Counted from the first letter of the stretch, positions 39,567 to 48,261 are shown. The stretch is 49,963 nt of DNA from a virus (IMGVR_UViG_3300044712_002653:1-49963), one strand, 5' to 3'. Translations and numbers: made by a program. The notes: generated by a model from the sequence alone, not told the origin.

Positions 39567-39932
39567 ATGTCCAACCAGCGGCGCGGCGGAATCATCCAGC
39601 TCCAGGTGAACGGCGAGATCCAGGACGCCAAGGGGAACTACACCTACAACCTCGGACGCCCGAAGCGCGAGGCGATCGTCGGGTCGGACACCACCCACGG
39701 CTACAAGGAGACTCCGCAGGTCGCCTTCATCGAGGGCGAGGTCACCGACCGCGGCAGCCTCGACCTGGACAAGCTCGTCACGATGACGGACGCGACCGTC
39801 ACGCTCGAGCTCGCGAACGGGAAGGTCGTCGTCCTCCGGGATGCCTGGTACGCCGGCGAGGGCACCGGGAACACGGAGGAGGGCAACATCGCCGTCCGGT
39901 TCGAGGGCAAGAGCGCCGAGGAGATCAAGTGA
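39567..39932 (+). CDS. Tail tube protein (Mu gpM-like)
   Basis: A 121-residue tube subunit: GGIIQLQVNGEIQDAKGNYT with YNLGRPKREAIVGSD, GYKETPQVAFIEGEVTDRGS and LDLDKLVTMTDATVTLELAN, the Mu gpM family pattern. Follows the sheath gene directly, as in Mu. AAAGGA precedes the ATG. Confidence 0.93.
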   Translation: MSNQRRGGIIQLQVNGEIQDAKGNYTYNLGRPKREAIVGSDTTHGYKETPQVAFIEGEVTDRGSLDLDKLVTMTDATVTLELANGKVVVLRDAWYAGEGTGNTEEGNIAVRFEGKSAEEIK

Positions 39933-40207
39933 CGCCTGACCGCACGACGGTGAAGCTGAAGGAGCCGATCCGGTTCGGCGAGCAGATCGTCGACGAGCTC
40001 GCCATCCGCAAGCCGAAGGCGAAGGACTTTCGCGCGTTCCCGATGAACCCGACGATGGGCGACGTCCTCGACCTCGTCGGGCGGCTCTCCGGCCAGCCGA
40101 AGCAGGTCATCGACGAGCTGGGGTTCGAGGACCTCGCGGAGGTGTCGAAGATCGTCGAGGGTTTCATTCCGGGTGGCCGCGCGACTGGGACCGAGCCCTC
40201 GCCGTAG
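39929..40207 (+). CDS. Tail assembly chaperone (Mu gp41-like)
   Basis: A 92-residue protein: TVKLKEPIRFGEQIVDELAI, RKPKAKDFRAFPMNPTMGD and VLDLVGRLSGQPKQVIDEL, the phage tail assembly (gp41/E) family. It binds the tape measure before tube assembly. GTG start overlapping the tube gene as GTGA. A heptamer GGGTTTC at 40159-40165 lets part of the ribosomes change frame; see the frameshift product. Confidence 0.9.
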   Translation: MTPDRTTVKLKEPIRFGEQIVDELAIRKPKAKDFRAFPMNPTMGDVLDLVGRLSGQPKQVIDELGFEDLAEVSKIVEGFIPGGRATGTEPSP

Positions 40208-40317
40208 TCGCGGCCACCTTTCACTTCCCACGCTCGGACCTGTGGGACCTCGACGCCGAAGAACTGGAGTTCTGGCTCGAGCAGGCGGGATGGGTGAACA
40301 AGCATGGCCGATCGTGA
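39929..40317 (+). CDS. Frameshifted tail assembly chaperone (E' / gp41-42 type)
   Basis: At 40159-40165 the sequence GGGTTTC is read as ..G GGT TTC in the zero frame, a canonical X-XXY-YYZ site. Slipping back one base gives 50 more codons: HSGWPRDWDRALAVVAATFH onward to WLEQAGWVNKHGRS, stopping at 40317 inside the tape-measure start. This extension has clear coding character and matches the GpE-type helper domains made by frameshifting in Mu, P2 and lambda (G/GT). The fusion is about 129 residues. Confidence 0.85.
40159..40165 (+). promoter_or_regulatory. Programmed -1 frameshift site GGGTTTC
   Basis: Slippery heptamer in phase with the chaperone frame (GAG GGT TTC), positioned 40 bases before the zero-frame stop at 40205-40207. 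Confidence 0.85.
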
Positions 40318-41827
40318 GTTCCCACTCTCGCTCATCATCAAGGCGGTCGACCGCGCGACCGCGCCGCTGCGCGCGATCAACCAGAAGATCCAGGCGGCGA
40401 CCGCCCCGGTCAGGAAGCTCAACAACTCATTCCGCGCGCTCGCGGACGAGGCGGGGCTCCCACGCCTCCTGAAGGCGTTCGGGGGCGTCGGCCGCGCCGT
40501 CGCCGACGTCGGGAAGGAGGCCCTGGGCCTCGGCCTGAAGATCGTCGGGATGGCGGCCGGCGGTGGCCTCGCCCTCTATGCGATGGCGCGCGGAGCGATG
40601 GAGGCCGGCGACAAGCTCGGGATGATGGCCGAGCGGGTCGGACTGTCGGTCGACACCTACGCGCAGCTGCAGTTCGCGGCGGCCCAGGCCGACGTCGAGG
40701 CGGAGTCCTTCAACGGCGCGATGGACAAGTTCAACAAGAACCTCGGCGACGCCAAGAAGGAAGGCGGCGCGCTGCTCGCGTTCCTGAACGACGTGTCCCC
40801 GGCGCTGGCCTCCCAGGTGAAGCACGCGAAGAACACCGAGGAGGCCCTCGGCCTGATGACGGCGGCCTTCGAGAAGCTGCAGGACCCGGCGAAGATCGCC
40901 GCGCTCGCGGCTGCCGCGTTCGGCAAGGGCGGCGCGCAGATGGGGCAGTGGCTCCACGGTGGGACGAAGGCGATCGAGGAGCAGCGCAAGCGCTTCCTCG
41001 AGCTCGCGGGCAGCCAGGAGAAGTTCGCGAAGAACTCCGACGATCTCGACATGGCCGCCCGCGAGGCCGAGACCGCGCTGCTCGGGCTCCGGAACGCGGC
41101 CGCGGCCGAGCTGTTCCCAGCGCTCACGTCGATCGCAAAGACCGTCGCGGATCTCCTCGCCGGCCAGCGCGGGAACCTGTCGGCGTGGGCGCGCGACGCC
41201 GGCGCGGCGCTCTCGGAATGGGTGAAGGGCGGCGGCATCCCGCGCCTCCTCGCGTCGATGAAGGACTTCGCCACCACGCTCGGAACGGTCGTCGGGTGGC
41301 TCGGCGGGCTGAAGGGGATCCTCGTCATCGTCGGGACGTACCTCGCCGCCAGCTTCCTCGGGTCGGTGGCCGGCCTCGTCAGCTCCCTTTGGACGCTCGG
41401 GGCGGCGGTCTTCCCGATGCTCCTCCAGGCGGGCGCGCTGCTGCTCCCGCTCATCGGGAAGCTGGTCGCCGGGTTCATGGCCCTGAACCTCGCGAACCCG
41501 CTCTTCTGGATCGTGGCGCTCGGCGCCGCGCTCGCCGGCGTCGCCTACCTGGTGTGGAAGCACTGGGAGCCGATCAAGAAGTTCTTCTCGGACCTCTGGG
41601 ACACGATCAAGTCCGTCATGTCATGGACGCCGTTCAGCACGCCGGAGTCCGCGCGCCCGGCGCTCGGCGCGGCGGCCGCGGCGCCCGGGGCGGGCGGGCT
41701 GTCGATGGGGTCCGCGCACGTGAAGGTCGACTTCGAGAACCTGCCGAAGGGCGCCCGCGTCACCGCGGACCCGAAGGGCACGGCGGACCTGGACCTCTCG
41801 ATGGGCTACTCGCTCGTGGGTCCGTGA
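40304..41827 (+). CDS. Tail tape measure protein
   Basis: A 507-residue protein: SLIIKAVDRATAPLRAINQK at the N-terminus, a long helical region with KLGMMAERVGLSVDTYAQLQ (typical of tape measures), hydrophobic segments at about 335-385 and 390-420 (ILVIVGTYLAASFLGSVAGL; FMALNLANPLFWIVALGAAL), and WEPIKKFFSDLWDTIKSV near the end. At about 1.5 Å per residue it predicts a short tail of roughly 75 nm. Starts 14 bases before the frameshifted chaperone stop. Confidence 0.92.
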   Translation: MADREFPLSLIIKAVDRATAPLRAINQKIQAATAPVRKLNNSFRALADEAGLPRLLKAFGGVGRAVADVGKEALGLGLKIVGMAAGGGLALYAMARGAMEAGDKLGMMAERVGLSVDTYAQLQFAAAQADVEAESFNGAMDKFNKNLGDAKKEGGALLAFLNDVSPALASQVKHAKNTEEALGLMTAAFEKLQDPAKIAALAAAAFGKGGAQMGQWLHGGTKAIEEQRKRFLELAGSQEKFAKNSDDLDMAAREAETALLGLRNAAAAELFPALTSIAKTVADLLAGQRGNLSAWARDAGAALSEWVKGGGIPRLLASMKDFATTLGTVVGWLGGLKGILVIVGTYLAASFLGSVAGLVSSLWTLGAAVFPMLLQAGALLLPLIGKLVAGFMALNLANPLFWIVALGAALAGVAYLVWKHWEPIKKFFSDLWDTIKSVMSWTPFSTPESARPALGAAAAAPGAGGLSMGSAHVKVDFENLPKGARVTADPKGTADLDLSMGYSLVGP

Positions 41828-41836
41828 GGCACGACG

Positions 41837-43027
41837 ATGAGCTGGCGCGATCAGCTGGGTCCCGCGAGCTTCCGAGGCGCGGAGTTCTTCGTCGACAGCG
41901 CCGAGCTCATCGGCGGCCGGGCGACGGTACGCCACGAGTACCCCTTTCGCGACATCCCCTTCGTCGAGGACCTGGGCCGGCTCGGGCGAGCGTTCCCGAT
42001 CAGCGGCTACGTGCTCGGCGACGACTACTTCGCCGCCCGCGACGCGCTGCTCGCCGCTCTTGAGACGGAGGGCCCGGGCGAGCTCGTGCACCCGTACCAG
42101 GGGACGCGCCGGGTCATCTGCGCGCACTTCCGCGTGCACGAGGCGACCGCCGAGGGAGGCATCGCCCGCTTCGACCTCGAGTTCGAAGAGACGGAGGAGG
42201 CGTCCTCGTTCCCGGAGGCGACCCCGTCGGCGACGGAGCGCGTCGACGAGGACGGCGACAAGATCGTGGCCGCGCTGCGCGCCCGCGCCGCGGCGAAGGC
42301 CGCGCTGAGCCTCCCGTCGTCGGCCCTCGAAGAGCTCGACCAGGTCATCCAGGACGCGAAGAAGGCGCTCGACGCGGCGCTGCAGCCGCTGACCATGGCC
42401 ACGCAGGAGCTGGCCGCGGTGAAGCACCAGCTCGACAACATCGCCCTGGACGGGTCGGCGCTCGCCCGCACGCCAGCGGACGCGCTGGACGCGTTCCAGG
42501 GCGCGGTGTCTGCGTTCGGGAACGCGTCGCCGATCGACAAGGCGGTCGACGCGCTCCTCGGCGCCTACGGGTTCACGCCGTCCGTCGCCCGGCCCTCGTC
42601 CGCGACGGCGACCCGCGCCGCCGAGCAGGAAGGGTACGACCTGCTCCTCGCGATCATCCGGACCTCGGTCGTGGTCCAGGCAGCCCGCCTCTGCGCGGCG
42701 GCCGAGTACGACACGTACGACGCCGCGGTTAGCGCGCGCGACGCGGTCGCGGCCGCCCTCGAGGACCAGGCCGGGTCGGCGGACGACGACACGTACGCCT
42801 CCATCGCGCAGCTCCGGGCCGACCTCGTCAGAGCCGTTCCGGGCGAGGCCCGCGATCTCCCGCGGCTGGTCCGGCACACGCCGGCGTTCACGGTGCCGTC
42901 GCTCGTCCTCGCGCACCGACTCTACGGCGACGTGGCGCGGGAGGGCGACCTCGTCACTCGGAACCGGATCGTCCGTCCGGGCTTCATCCTCGGCGGACGG
43001 GAGCTCGAGGTGCTGGCCGATGCCTGA
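41837..43027 (+). CDS. DNA circularization protein N-like (Mu gpN)
   Basis: A 396-residue tail protein. WRDQLGPASFRGAEFFVDSA with EYPFRDIPFVEDLGRLGRAF and ALLAALETEGPGELVHPYQG is the DNA_circ_N family signature; the rest is helical with a C-terminal part ending FILGGRELEVLADA. In Mu it is a baseplate/tail protein, despite the name. Overlaps the next gene by 8 bases. Confidence 0.9.
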   Translation: MSWRDQLGPASFRGAEFFVDSAELIGGRATVRHEYPFRDIPFVEDLGRLGRAFPISGYVLGDDYFAARDALLAALETEGPGELVHPYQGTRRVICAHFRVHEATAEGGIARFDLEFEETEEASSFPEATPSATERVDEDGDKIVAALRARAAAKAALSLPSSALEELDQVIQDAKKALDAALQPLTMATQELAAVKHQLDNIALDGSALARTPADALDAFQGAVSAFGNASPIDKAVDALLGAYGFTPSVARPSSATATRAAEQEGYDLLLAIIRTSVVVQAARLCAAAEYDTYDAAVSARDAVAAALEDQAGSADDDTYASIAQLRADLVRAVPGEARDLPRLVRHTPAFTVPSLVLAHRLYGDVAREGDLVTRNRIVRPGFILGGRELEVLADA

Positions 43028-44117
43028 CGTCCGGCTCAGCGTGAACGGGCGCCTGTACGACGGATGGAAGTCCGCCCGGGTGACGCGCGGGATCGAGAGC
43101 GTCTCCGGATCGTTCGAGCTGGTCGTCTCCGATCGGTGGGCCGGTCAGTCCGTCGCGTGGCCGATCGTCGAGGAGGACGAGTGCACCCTCATCCTCGAGG
43201 GGGAGCACGTCATCACGGGCTACGTGGACCGCCGGAACCTCTCCTTCGGCGTCGGGGACCACACGCTATCCGTGGCCGGCCGCGACGCGGCGGCGGCGCT
43301 CGTCGACTGCAGCGCCTACCTGAAGACGTGGGAGTTCCTGGGCGTCCCCCTGCTCTCGCTCGTGAAGAAGCTCGCGGCCCCGTTCGGCCTGAAGATCTCG
43401 CTCCAGCCGGGGCTGACCCCGCCCAGCCTGCCCGCGAAGCTGACCGTCGACCCGGGCGACTCGGCGTTCGACGCGATCGAGCGGGCCTGCCGGATGTGCG
43501 GCATCCTGCCGGTGTCGGACGGGAAGGGCGGTGTGGTGCTCACGCGCGCCGGGAGCGCCCGGTGCGGCACCGCGATCGTGCAGGGGGAGAACGTCCTCGG
43601 AGCCTCCGCCCGCTTCGACGCGGCGGGGCGGTACCGCCGGTACATCGTGACCGGGCAGCACCCCGGGACCGACGACTGGGACGGCGCCACGGTCGCGGGC
43701 GTCCGCGGCGAGGCGTCGGATCCGAACGTTCGGCGGGCGTCCCGCATCCTCCTGGTGAGAGCGGAGGGCGGGGTCACCATCGAGCACGCTCGGCGGCGGG
43801 CCCAGTGGGAGGCGAAGGTGCGCGCCGCCCGGGGCGACGGCATCACCGTCCGCGTCCAGGGCTGGACCCAGGGCGACGGGAAGCTCTGGCCGCTGAACGC
43901 TCGCGTCGACGTGCGGCTGCCGTTCCTGGGGATCGAGGGCGAGCTCCTCATCACGCAGGCGACGCACCAGCTCGACGAGCACGGCGGGACGACGACGGAG
44001 CTCTGGCTCCGCCGCCCCGACGCCTTCCTACCCGAGCCGGTGGTACCGAAGGGAGCATGGAAGGAGCTCGTCGGCGGGGTGCCGAAGAGCGGGACCACCA
44101 CCGTGAAGTCCCACTGA
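43020..44117 (+). CDS. Baseplate hub protein (Mu gpP-like)
   Basis: A 365-residue protein of the Mu gpP / gpD-like hub family: VRLSVNGRLYDGWKSARVTR, ESVSGSFELVVSDRW, HVITGYVDRRNLSFGVGDHT with LSVAGRDAAAALVDCSA, DSAFDAIERACRMCGILPV and a C-terminal TQATHQLDEHGGTTTELWL. It forms the hub to which spike and tube attach. Confidence 0.92.
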   Translation: MPDVRLSVNGRLYDGWKSARVTRGIESVSGSFELVVSDRWAGQSVAWPIVEEDECTLILEGEHVITGYVDRRNLSFGVGDHTLSVAGRDAAAALVDCSAYLKTWEFLGVPLLSLVKKLAAPFGLKISLQPGLTPPSLPAKLTVDPGDSAFDAIERACRMCGILPVSDGKGGVVLTRAGSARCGTAIVQGENVLGASARFDAAGRYRRYIVTGQHPGTDDWDGATVAGVRGEASDPNVRRASRILLVRAEGGVTIEHARRRAQWEAKVRAARGDGITVRVQGWTQGDGKLWPLNARVDVRLPFLGIEGELLITQATHQLDEHGGTTTELWLRRPDAFLPEPVVPKGAWKELVGGVPKSGTTTVKSH

Positions 44118-44120
44118 CCC

Positions 44121-44669
44121 GTGAGCATCGACCTCATCAACCGGCTGATCGCCCCGCTGAAGACCCGGATCGCCAACCTGGTGGCCCGGGCGGTGGTGCA
44201 GCTCGCGAACGACTCCGGGAAGCTCCAGGTCCTGCAGCTGGACGTCGGCGCCGACGAGACGCGCGACGGCCTCGAGCGGTTCCAAGAATATGGCCTGACC
44301 TCCGTCCCCCTCGCGGGCGCCGAGGCCGTCGTGCTCTTCGTGGGCGGCCGGCGCGACCACGGCCTCGTCGTCGCCGTCGACGATCGCCGGCACCGGCCGT
44401 CAGGCCTGCAGCCGGGCGAGGTCGCGGTCTACAACAGCGGGGGAGCGCGCGTGCTCCTGAAGGCTGACGGCACCGTGGAGGTCACGGGCGCGACCAAGGC
44501 GTCGAGCACGATCGAGGCGACCGGCTTCAAGGTCTCCGGGACGCAGGTCGTCGGGACGCAGCAGGCGACCATCGCTCCTCCGGCGGCAGGCGGGACGGTC
44601 GACGCGAACGCTCGGACCACCATCGGCCAGATCCTCGCCGCGCTCCAGGCGCACGGGCTCATCGCATGA
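44121..44669 (+). CDS. Baseplate spike protein (Mu gp45-like)
   Basis: A 182-residue protein. LINRLIAPLKTRIANLVARA, then FQEYGLTSVPLAGAEAVVLF, LVVAVDDRRHRPSGLQPGEV and AVYNSGGARVLLKADGTVEV give the OB fold and start of the beta-helix of gp45/gpV spikes; the end carries a short repeat-like beta region. It punctures the outer membrane. GTG start three bases after the hub stop. Confidence 0.9.
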   Translation: MSIDLINRLIAPLKTRIANLVARAVVQLANDSGKLQVLQLDVGADETRDGLERFQEYGLTSVPLAGAEAVVLFVGGRRDHGLVVAVDDRRHRPSGLQPGEVAVYNSGGARVLLKADGTVEVTGATKASSTIEATGFKVSGTQVVGTQQATIAPPAAGGTVDANARTTIGQILAALQAHGLIA

Positions 44670-45124
44670 GCGACCTCCGCCTCATCTGGGACCCGCTGCT
44701 GGGAGCCGCCGACCTGGGCGTCGAGGCGAACGACCTCGTCCGCGAGGACGGGCTCGAAACCGCGGTCCTGATGTCGCTGTTCACGGATCGGCGCGCCGCC
44801 GACACGGACGTCCTCCCGTCCGGCGAGACCGACCGGCGCGGGTGGTGGGCGGACGCGTTCCCCGTCGCCGAGGGCGACCTCGTCGGCAGCCGCCTGTGGC
44901 TGCTCGCGCGCGAGAAGGACGCGGCCACCGTGCGGTCGCGTGCCGCCGAGTACGCGCGGGAGGCCCTGCAGTGGATGCTCGACGACAGGGTCGCCGACTC
45001 GCTCGAGGTCGCGGTCGAGGTGCCGCGCGCAGGGTGGCTCGTCCTGGACATCACGATCCGCCGGCCGCAAACCGATCCGGTGAAGTACCGGTTCAACGCG
45101 GCATGGGCCGCGCAGGAGGCATGA
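44666..45124 (+). CDS. Baseplate protein gp46-like
   Basis: A 152-residue GP46 family protein: DLVREDGLETAVLMSLFTDR, RRGWWADAF, GSRLWLLAREKDAATVRSRA and EYAREALQWMLDDRVADSL. It has the W25/gp25-like role in the baseplate wedge. ATGA overlap with the spike gene. Confidence 0.92.
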   Translation: MSDLRLIWDPLLGAADLGVEANDLVREDGLETAVLMSLFTDRRAADTDVLPSGETDRRGWWADAFPVAEGDLVGSRLWLLAREKDAATVRSRAAEYAREALQWMLDDRVADSLEVAVEVPRAGWLVLDITIRRPQTDPVKYRFNAAWAAQEA

Positions 45125-45127
45125 CCC

Positions 45128-46354
45128 ATGGCGTTCAGTCGCCCATCGCTCGCCGAGCTCGTCGAGCGCATCCAGAAGGACTTCGAGTCGCGGCTGAGCC
45201 TGCAGGCGCCGTTGCTGCGGCGCGCGCTCGTGTACGTCTTCGCGCGCGTCGTCGCGGGCGCCGTGCACATGCTCCACGGCCACATCGAGTGGGGCGTGCG
45301 GCAGGTCTTCCCCGACCAGGCGGAGCGCGAGCGCCTGCTTCAGTTCGGAGGGCTCTTCGGACTGTCCCTGAACCCGGCGGCCTACGCCTCCGGGAACCTG
45401 GTGCTCGCCGGGACCAACGCGACGGTCGTCCCGCTTCGCACGATCTTCCAGCGCGCGGACGGGACCACCTACACGTCCGGATCGGATGCGACGATCGCCA
45501 CGCTTACCGCTTGGGCGGGAGCGACGGCCTACGTCGCCGGCGACCTCCGCCGCAACGGCGGGAACGTGTACCAGTGCATCACGGCCGGGACGTCGGCGGG
45601 GTCCGGCGGGCCCACCACGACGAGCACGGACATCACGGACGGCACCGTGCACTGGAGGTACATCGCCGTGGGGTCCGCCGCGGCGCTCGCCGCGGTGACG
45701 GCCGACGTCGCAGGCCTCGACGGGAGTTGCGACCTGGGCACCGCGATCACGTTCCAGTCGCCGGTCGCCGGCGCGAGCTCGGCGGCGACCGTCGCCTACG
45801 GCGGGCTGTCGGGCGGCGCTGACGAGGAGGACATCGAGGACTTCAGGGTCCGCGTCCTGGCGCGCCTGCGGTCGCCGCCGCATGGCGGGAACGCGGACGA
45901 CTACGTCGCCTGGGCGAAGGAGGTCTCCGGGGTCACGCGCGCGTGGTGCTACCCGCTCGAAGGAGGCGCGGGCACGGTCACGGTGCGGTTCGTCCGGGAC
46001 GACGACGCGAGCATCATCCCCGACTCGGGCGAGGTCACCGCCGTCCAGAACCACATCGATGGGAAGGCGCCCGTGACCGCGGTGGTCACGGTCGCCGCTC
46101 CGACCGCCGACGCGCTGAACTACACGCTCCACATCGTCCCGGACACCACCGCCACGCGGGCGGCCGTCGAGGCCGAGCTGAAGGACCTCGTGCGGCGCGA
46201 GTCGGCTCCGGGCGGAGCGATCCTCCTGTCGCACATCCGGAGCGCGATCGGCTCAGCGACGGGCGTCACGGACTACACGCTCACCTCCCCGGCCGCGGAC
46301 GTCGTGCACGCGACGGGGCACATGGCCGTCCACGGGACGGTCACCTGGACCTAG
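45128..46354 (+). CDS. Baseplate J / gp47 protein with inserted domain
   Basis: A 408-residue wedge protein of the Mu gp47/gpJ family: FSRPSLAELVERIQKDFESR at the start, QAERERLLQFGGLFGLSLNP, VPLRTIFQRADGTTYTSGSD, then after an insertion VAGLDGSCDLGTAITFQSPV, GADEEDIEDFRVRVLARLRS, NADDYVAWAKEVSGVTRAWC and VRFVRDDDASIIPDSGEVTA. Residues about 123-181 form an extra module (WAGATAYVAGDLRRNGGNVY, then GTVHWRYI) resembling small carbohydrate-binding-like inserts of phage proteins. Confidence 0.92.
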   Translation: MAFSRPSLAELVERIQKDFESRLSLQAPLLRRALVYVFARVVAGAVHMLHGHIEWGVRQVFPDQAERERLLQFGGLFGLSLNPAAYASGNLVLAGTNATVVPLRTIFQRADGTTYTSGSDATIATLTAWAGATAYVAGDLRRNGGNVYQCITAGTSAGSGGPTTTSTDITDGTVHWRYIAVGSAAALAAVTADVAGLDGSCDLGTAITFQSPVAGASSAATVAYGGLSGGADEEDIEDFRVRVLARLRSPPHGGNADDYVAWAKEVSGVTRAWCYPLEGGAGTVTVRFVRDDDASIIPDSGEVTAVQNHIDGKAPVTAVVTVAAPTADALNYTLHIVPDTTATRAAVEAELKDLVRRESAPGGAILLSHIRSAIGSATGVTDYTLTSPAADVVHATGHMAVHGTVTWT

Positions 46355-46357
46355 CGC

Positions 46358-46894
46358 ATGGACGACCTCGCGTACGCGCGCCAGCTGAAGGCGCTCCTCC
46401 CGCCGGGCAGCCTCTGGAGGCTGGACCCCGCGAGCACGCTCTCGCGTGCGCTCCAGGCAGCCGCCGGCGAGCTCGCGCGCATCGACGAGAGGGGAGAGAA
46501 CCTCCTTCTCGAGGCGGATCCTCGGACGGCCGAGGAGACCCTCGACGACTGGGAGAGCTTCCTCGGGCTGCCGGAGGAGGGCCAGACGCTGGGGACGTCG
46601 ATCCAGCAGCGGCAGGCGGACATCACGCGGAAGTTCATCGCCCAGGGCGGGTCCACGCCGGCGTACTTCATCGCGCTCGCCGCGGCGCTCGGCTACACCG
46701 CGACGATCGACTACCCCGCCGCGAACACCTGGCGGATGAACGTTACGCTCAGCGGCGAGAGCGCGACCCTGCTCGAGTTCCGGATGGGCTCGCGCATCGG
46801 GGATCGCCTTGGCGGCCGGACCGTCGTCGAGCTCGAGCGCGTCATCAACAAGCTTAAGCCGGCGCACACCGCCGTGCTGTTCCTCTACACGTAG
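46358..46894 (+). CDS. gp48 / YmfQ-family baseplate protein
   Basis: A 178-residue protein: YARQLKALLPPGSLWRLDPA, LLLEADPRTAEETLDDWESF, LGLPEEG...QRQADITRKFIAQGGST, GYTATIDYPA and KLKPAHTAVLFLYT match the DUF2313/YmfQ family (Mu gp48), which links wedge to fibre. Confidence 0.92.
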   Translation: MDDLAYARQLKALLPPGSLWRLDPASTLSRALQAAAGELARIDERGENLLLEADPRTAEETLDDWESFLGLPEEGQTLGTSIQQRQADITRKFIAQGGSTPAYFIALAAALGYTATIDYPAANTWRMNVTLSGESATLLEFRMGSRIGDRLGGRTVVELERVINKLKPAHTAVLFLYT

Positions 46895-46902
46895 GAGGCC
46901 CC

Positions 46903-47604
46903 ATGCATCGCACCGACGCCACGGACAACGTCGCGAACCTCTTCGCGGACCCGGACCCCGGGACGGGAAGGCTCGGCACCAAGGTCGACGCCGCGATCAT
47001 GAACGCCTTCCAGGAGGAGCTCTGCAACCTCATCGAGGCGATGGGCGTGACCCTCGTGAAGGGGACGAACACGCAGCTCCGGGACGCGTGCGTCTCCGCG
47101 GCGACGGGCCTGAAGATCGTGCGGCGCGACGCGAGCGGACGAGCTCAGGTCGCCGATCCTTCGGCGGCGGCCGACGTCGATACGCTGGGCGCGCGCGACG
47201 CGGCCCTCGCGGCGGGATTCGGAGGCTCGGCCGGAACGCTCACGGCAAGCACGGGCTGGTCTCTTGCCTCGGGCGTCTACATCTACAAGGTCGGATCGCT
47301 GGTGGTGTTCAGCGTGGATGCGTCCTGCGTTTCCACGTCTGGGACGGCCCTCTACGACATCGTCACCTTGCCGGTGGGCTTCCGGCCTCCGGCGCCGGCG
47401 GGGGTGTACGGCATGGGCCACATGAAGGTCATCGCCCTCAGCGCGGCCCAGCACGCGGCCGACTGGCAGGCGTCGGGCGCCGTTCTCGGCGTGCGGGGCG
47501 TCTACTGTGGGACGAACGGCGCTCGCGTGATGGAGGGCGTCGCTCCGCTGGGAACACCACAGGTCGGCGACCGGGTCTACATGTCCGGCGCGTTCTACGT
47601 GTAG
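46903..47604 (+). CDS. Tail fibre-like protein
   Basis: A 233-residue protein. The N-terminus DPDPGTGRLGTKVDAAIMNA with FQEELCNLIEAMGVTL is the common baseplate-attachment motif of short tail fibres. The rest is beta-rich and ends in a compact domain (PQVGDRVYMSGAFYV). It probably binds the host surface. It is short for a fibre, and no fibre chaperone gene follows. Confidence 0.8.
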   Translation: MHRTDATDNVANLFADPDPGTGRLGTKVDAAIMNAFQEELCNLIEAMGVTLVKGTNTQLRDACVSAATGLKIVRRDASGRAQVADPSAAADVDTLGARDAALAAGFGGSAGTLTASTGWSLASGVYIYKVGSLVVFSVDASCVSTSGTALYDIVTLPVGFRPPAPAGVYGMGHMKVIALSAAQHAADWQASGAVLGVRGVYCGTNGARVMEGVAPLGTPQVGDRVYMSGAFYV

Positions 47605-47609
47605 CGACC

Positions 47610-48209
47610 CTAACGTCTCACCCAGCTGGCGACCTTTCCGCCGACGACCCACACGCGGCCGCCGGGCGCGTCGTAGACGGACGCGACGCGCCCCCCGTCA
47701 ACGCGTGCCTGCCCGACGATCTCGAAGGGCCCCGCGCACTCCCGCACGCGCGCGAAGGGCATCCCCACCTCGACGCGCATGTAGTCCTTGCCGCACTTCT
47801 GCTGGCGGCGGTGGTTCTCTTCTCGCGCACGCGTCTCCGCCGCAGCGATCTCGGCTTCCTGGCGTTCCTGCTCGGCGGCTGCTTCGGCGTCCCGAGCCTC
47901 TCGCTCGCGCCGTCGTTCCTCGGCGATCCGGGCCGACTCGGCCTGCTTCGCAGCTAGCTCCTCGCGCGCGCGCTGCTCACCCTCGCGGCGCTGCTCGGCG
48001 AATCGCTGAGCGGCCTCGATCCGCTCCTCGGCCCGAGCTCGCGCTTGCCACGCGGACAGGCATTGCACGTACGGGTCCCCCGGCTTGAAGGTCTCGGGGT
48101 GCTTCGCCTCGTCGGCGCAGCGCACCTTCGCCTGCTCGAGGGTCTCTGCCGCGGCGGGCGCCGCGCAGAGCAGCAGGGCCGCGCCCAGCAGAACGACGAC
48201 CGATCTCAT
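47610..48209 (-). CDS. Secreted coiled-coil protein, likely moron
   Basis: A 199-residue protein on the strand opposite to the late genes. MRSVVVLLGAALLLCAAPAA then AE is a signal peptide with cleavage near residue 21; about 45-145 is a charged coiled coil (RRREREARDAEAAAEQERQE); the C-terminal 60 residues (MRVEVGMPFARVRECAGPFE and on to GRVWVVGGKVASWVRR) resemble an SmpA/OmlA (BamE-like) fold. Five bases separate it from the fibre stop. Such reversed genes between structural and lysis modules are often expressed in the lysogen. The ATG at 48209 lacks an obvious ribosome site. Confidence 0.75.
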   Translation of the reverse strand: MRSVVVLLGAALLLCAAPAAAETLEQAKVRCADEAKHPETFKPGDPYVQCLSAWQARARAEERIEAAQRFAEQRREGEQRAREELAAKQAESARIAEERRREREARDAEAAAEQERQEAEIAAAETRAREENHRRQQKCGKDYMRVEVGMPFARVRECAGPFEIVGQARVDGGRVASVYDAPGGRVWVVGGKVASWVRR

Positions 48210-48261
48210 ACCCGGAGACGGTACCACGGCGCGGAGGCTCCGGCTGGACGGGGCAGCGCGT

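Noticed and set aside
37740-39698. Long minus-strand open frame opposite the sheath and tube genes
   Set aside because: Antisense shadow of well-recognised Mu-type tail genes; no family resemblance.
41837-43027. A protein that circularises DNA
   Set aside because: The family name is historical; the position in the tail operon and Mu gpN homology indicate a structural baseplate role.
37881-46894. A transposable Mu-like phage
   Set aside because: Only the tail is Mu-like. There is no MuA/MuB transposase; an integrase and excisionase are present instead.
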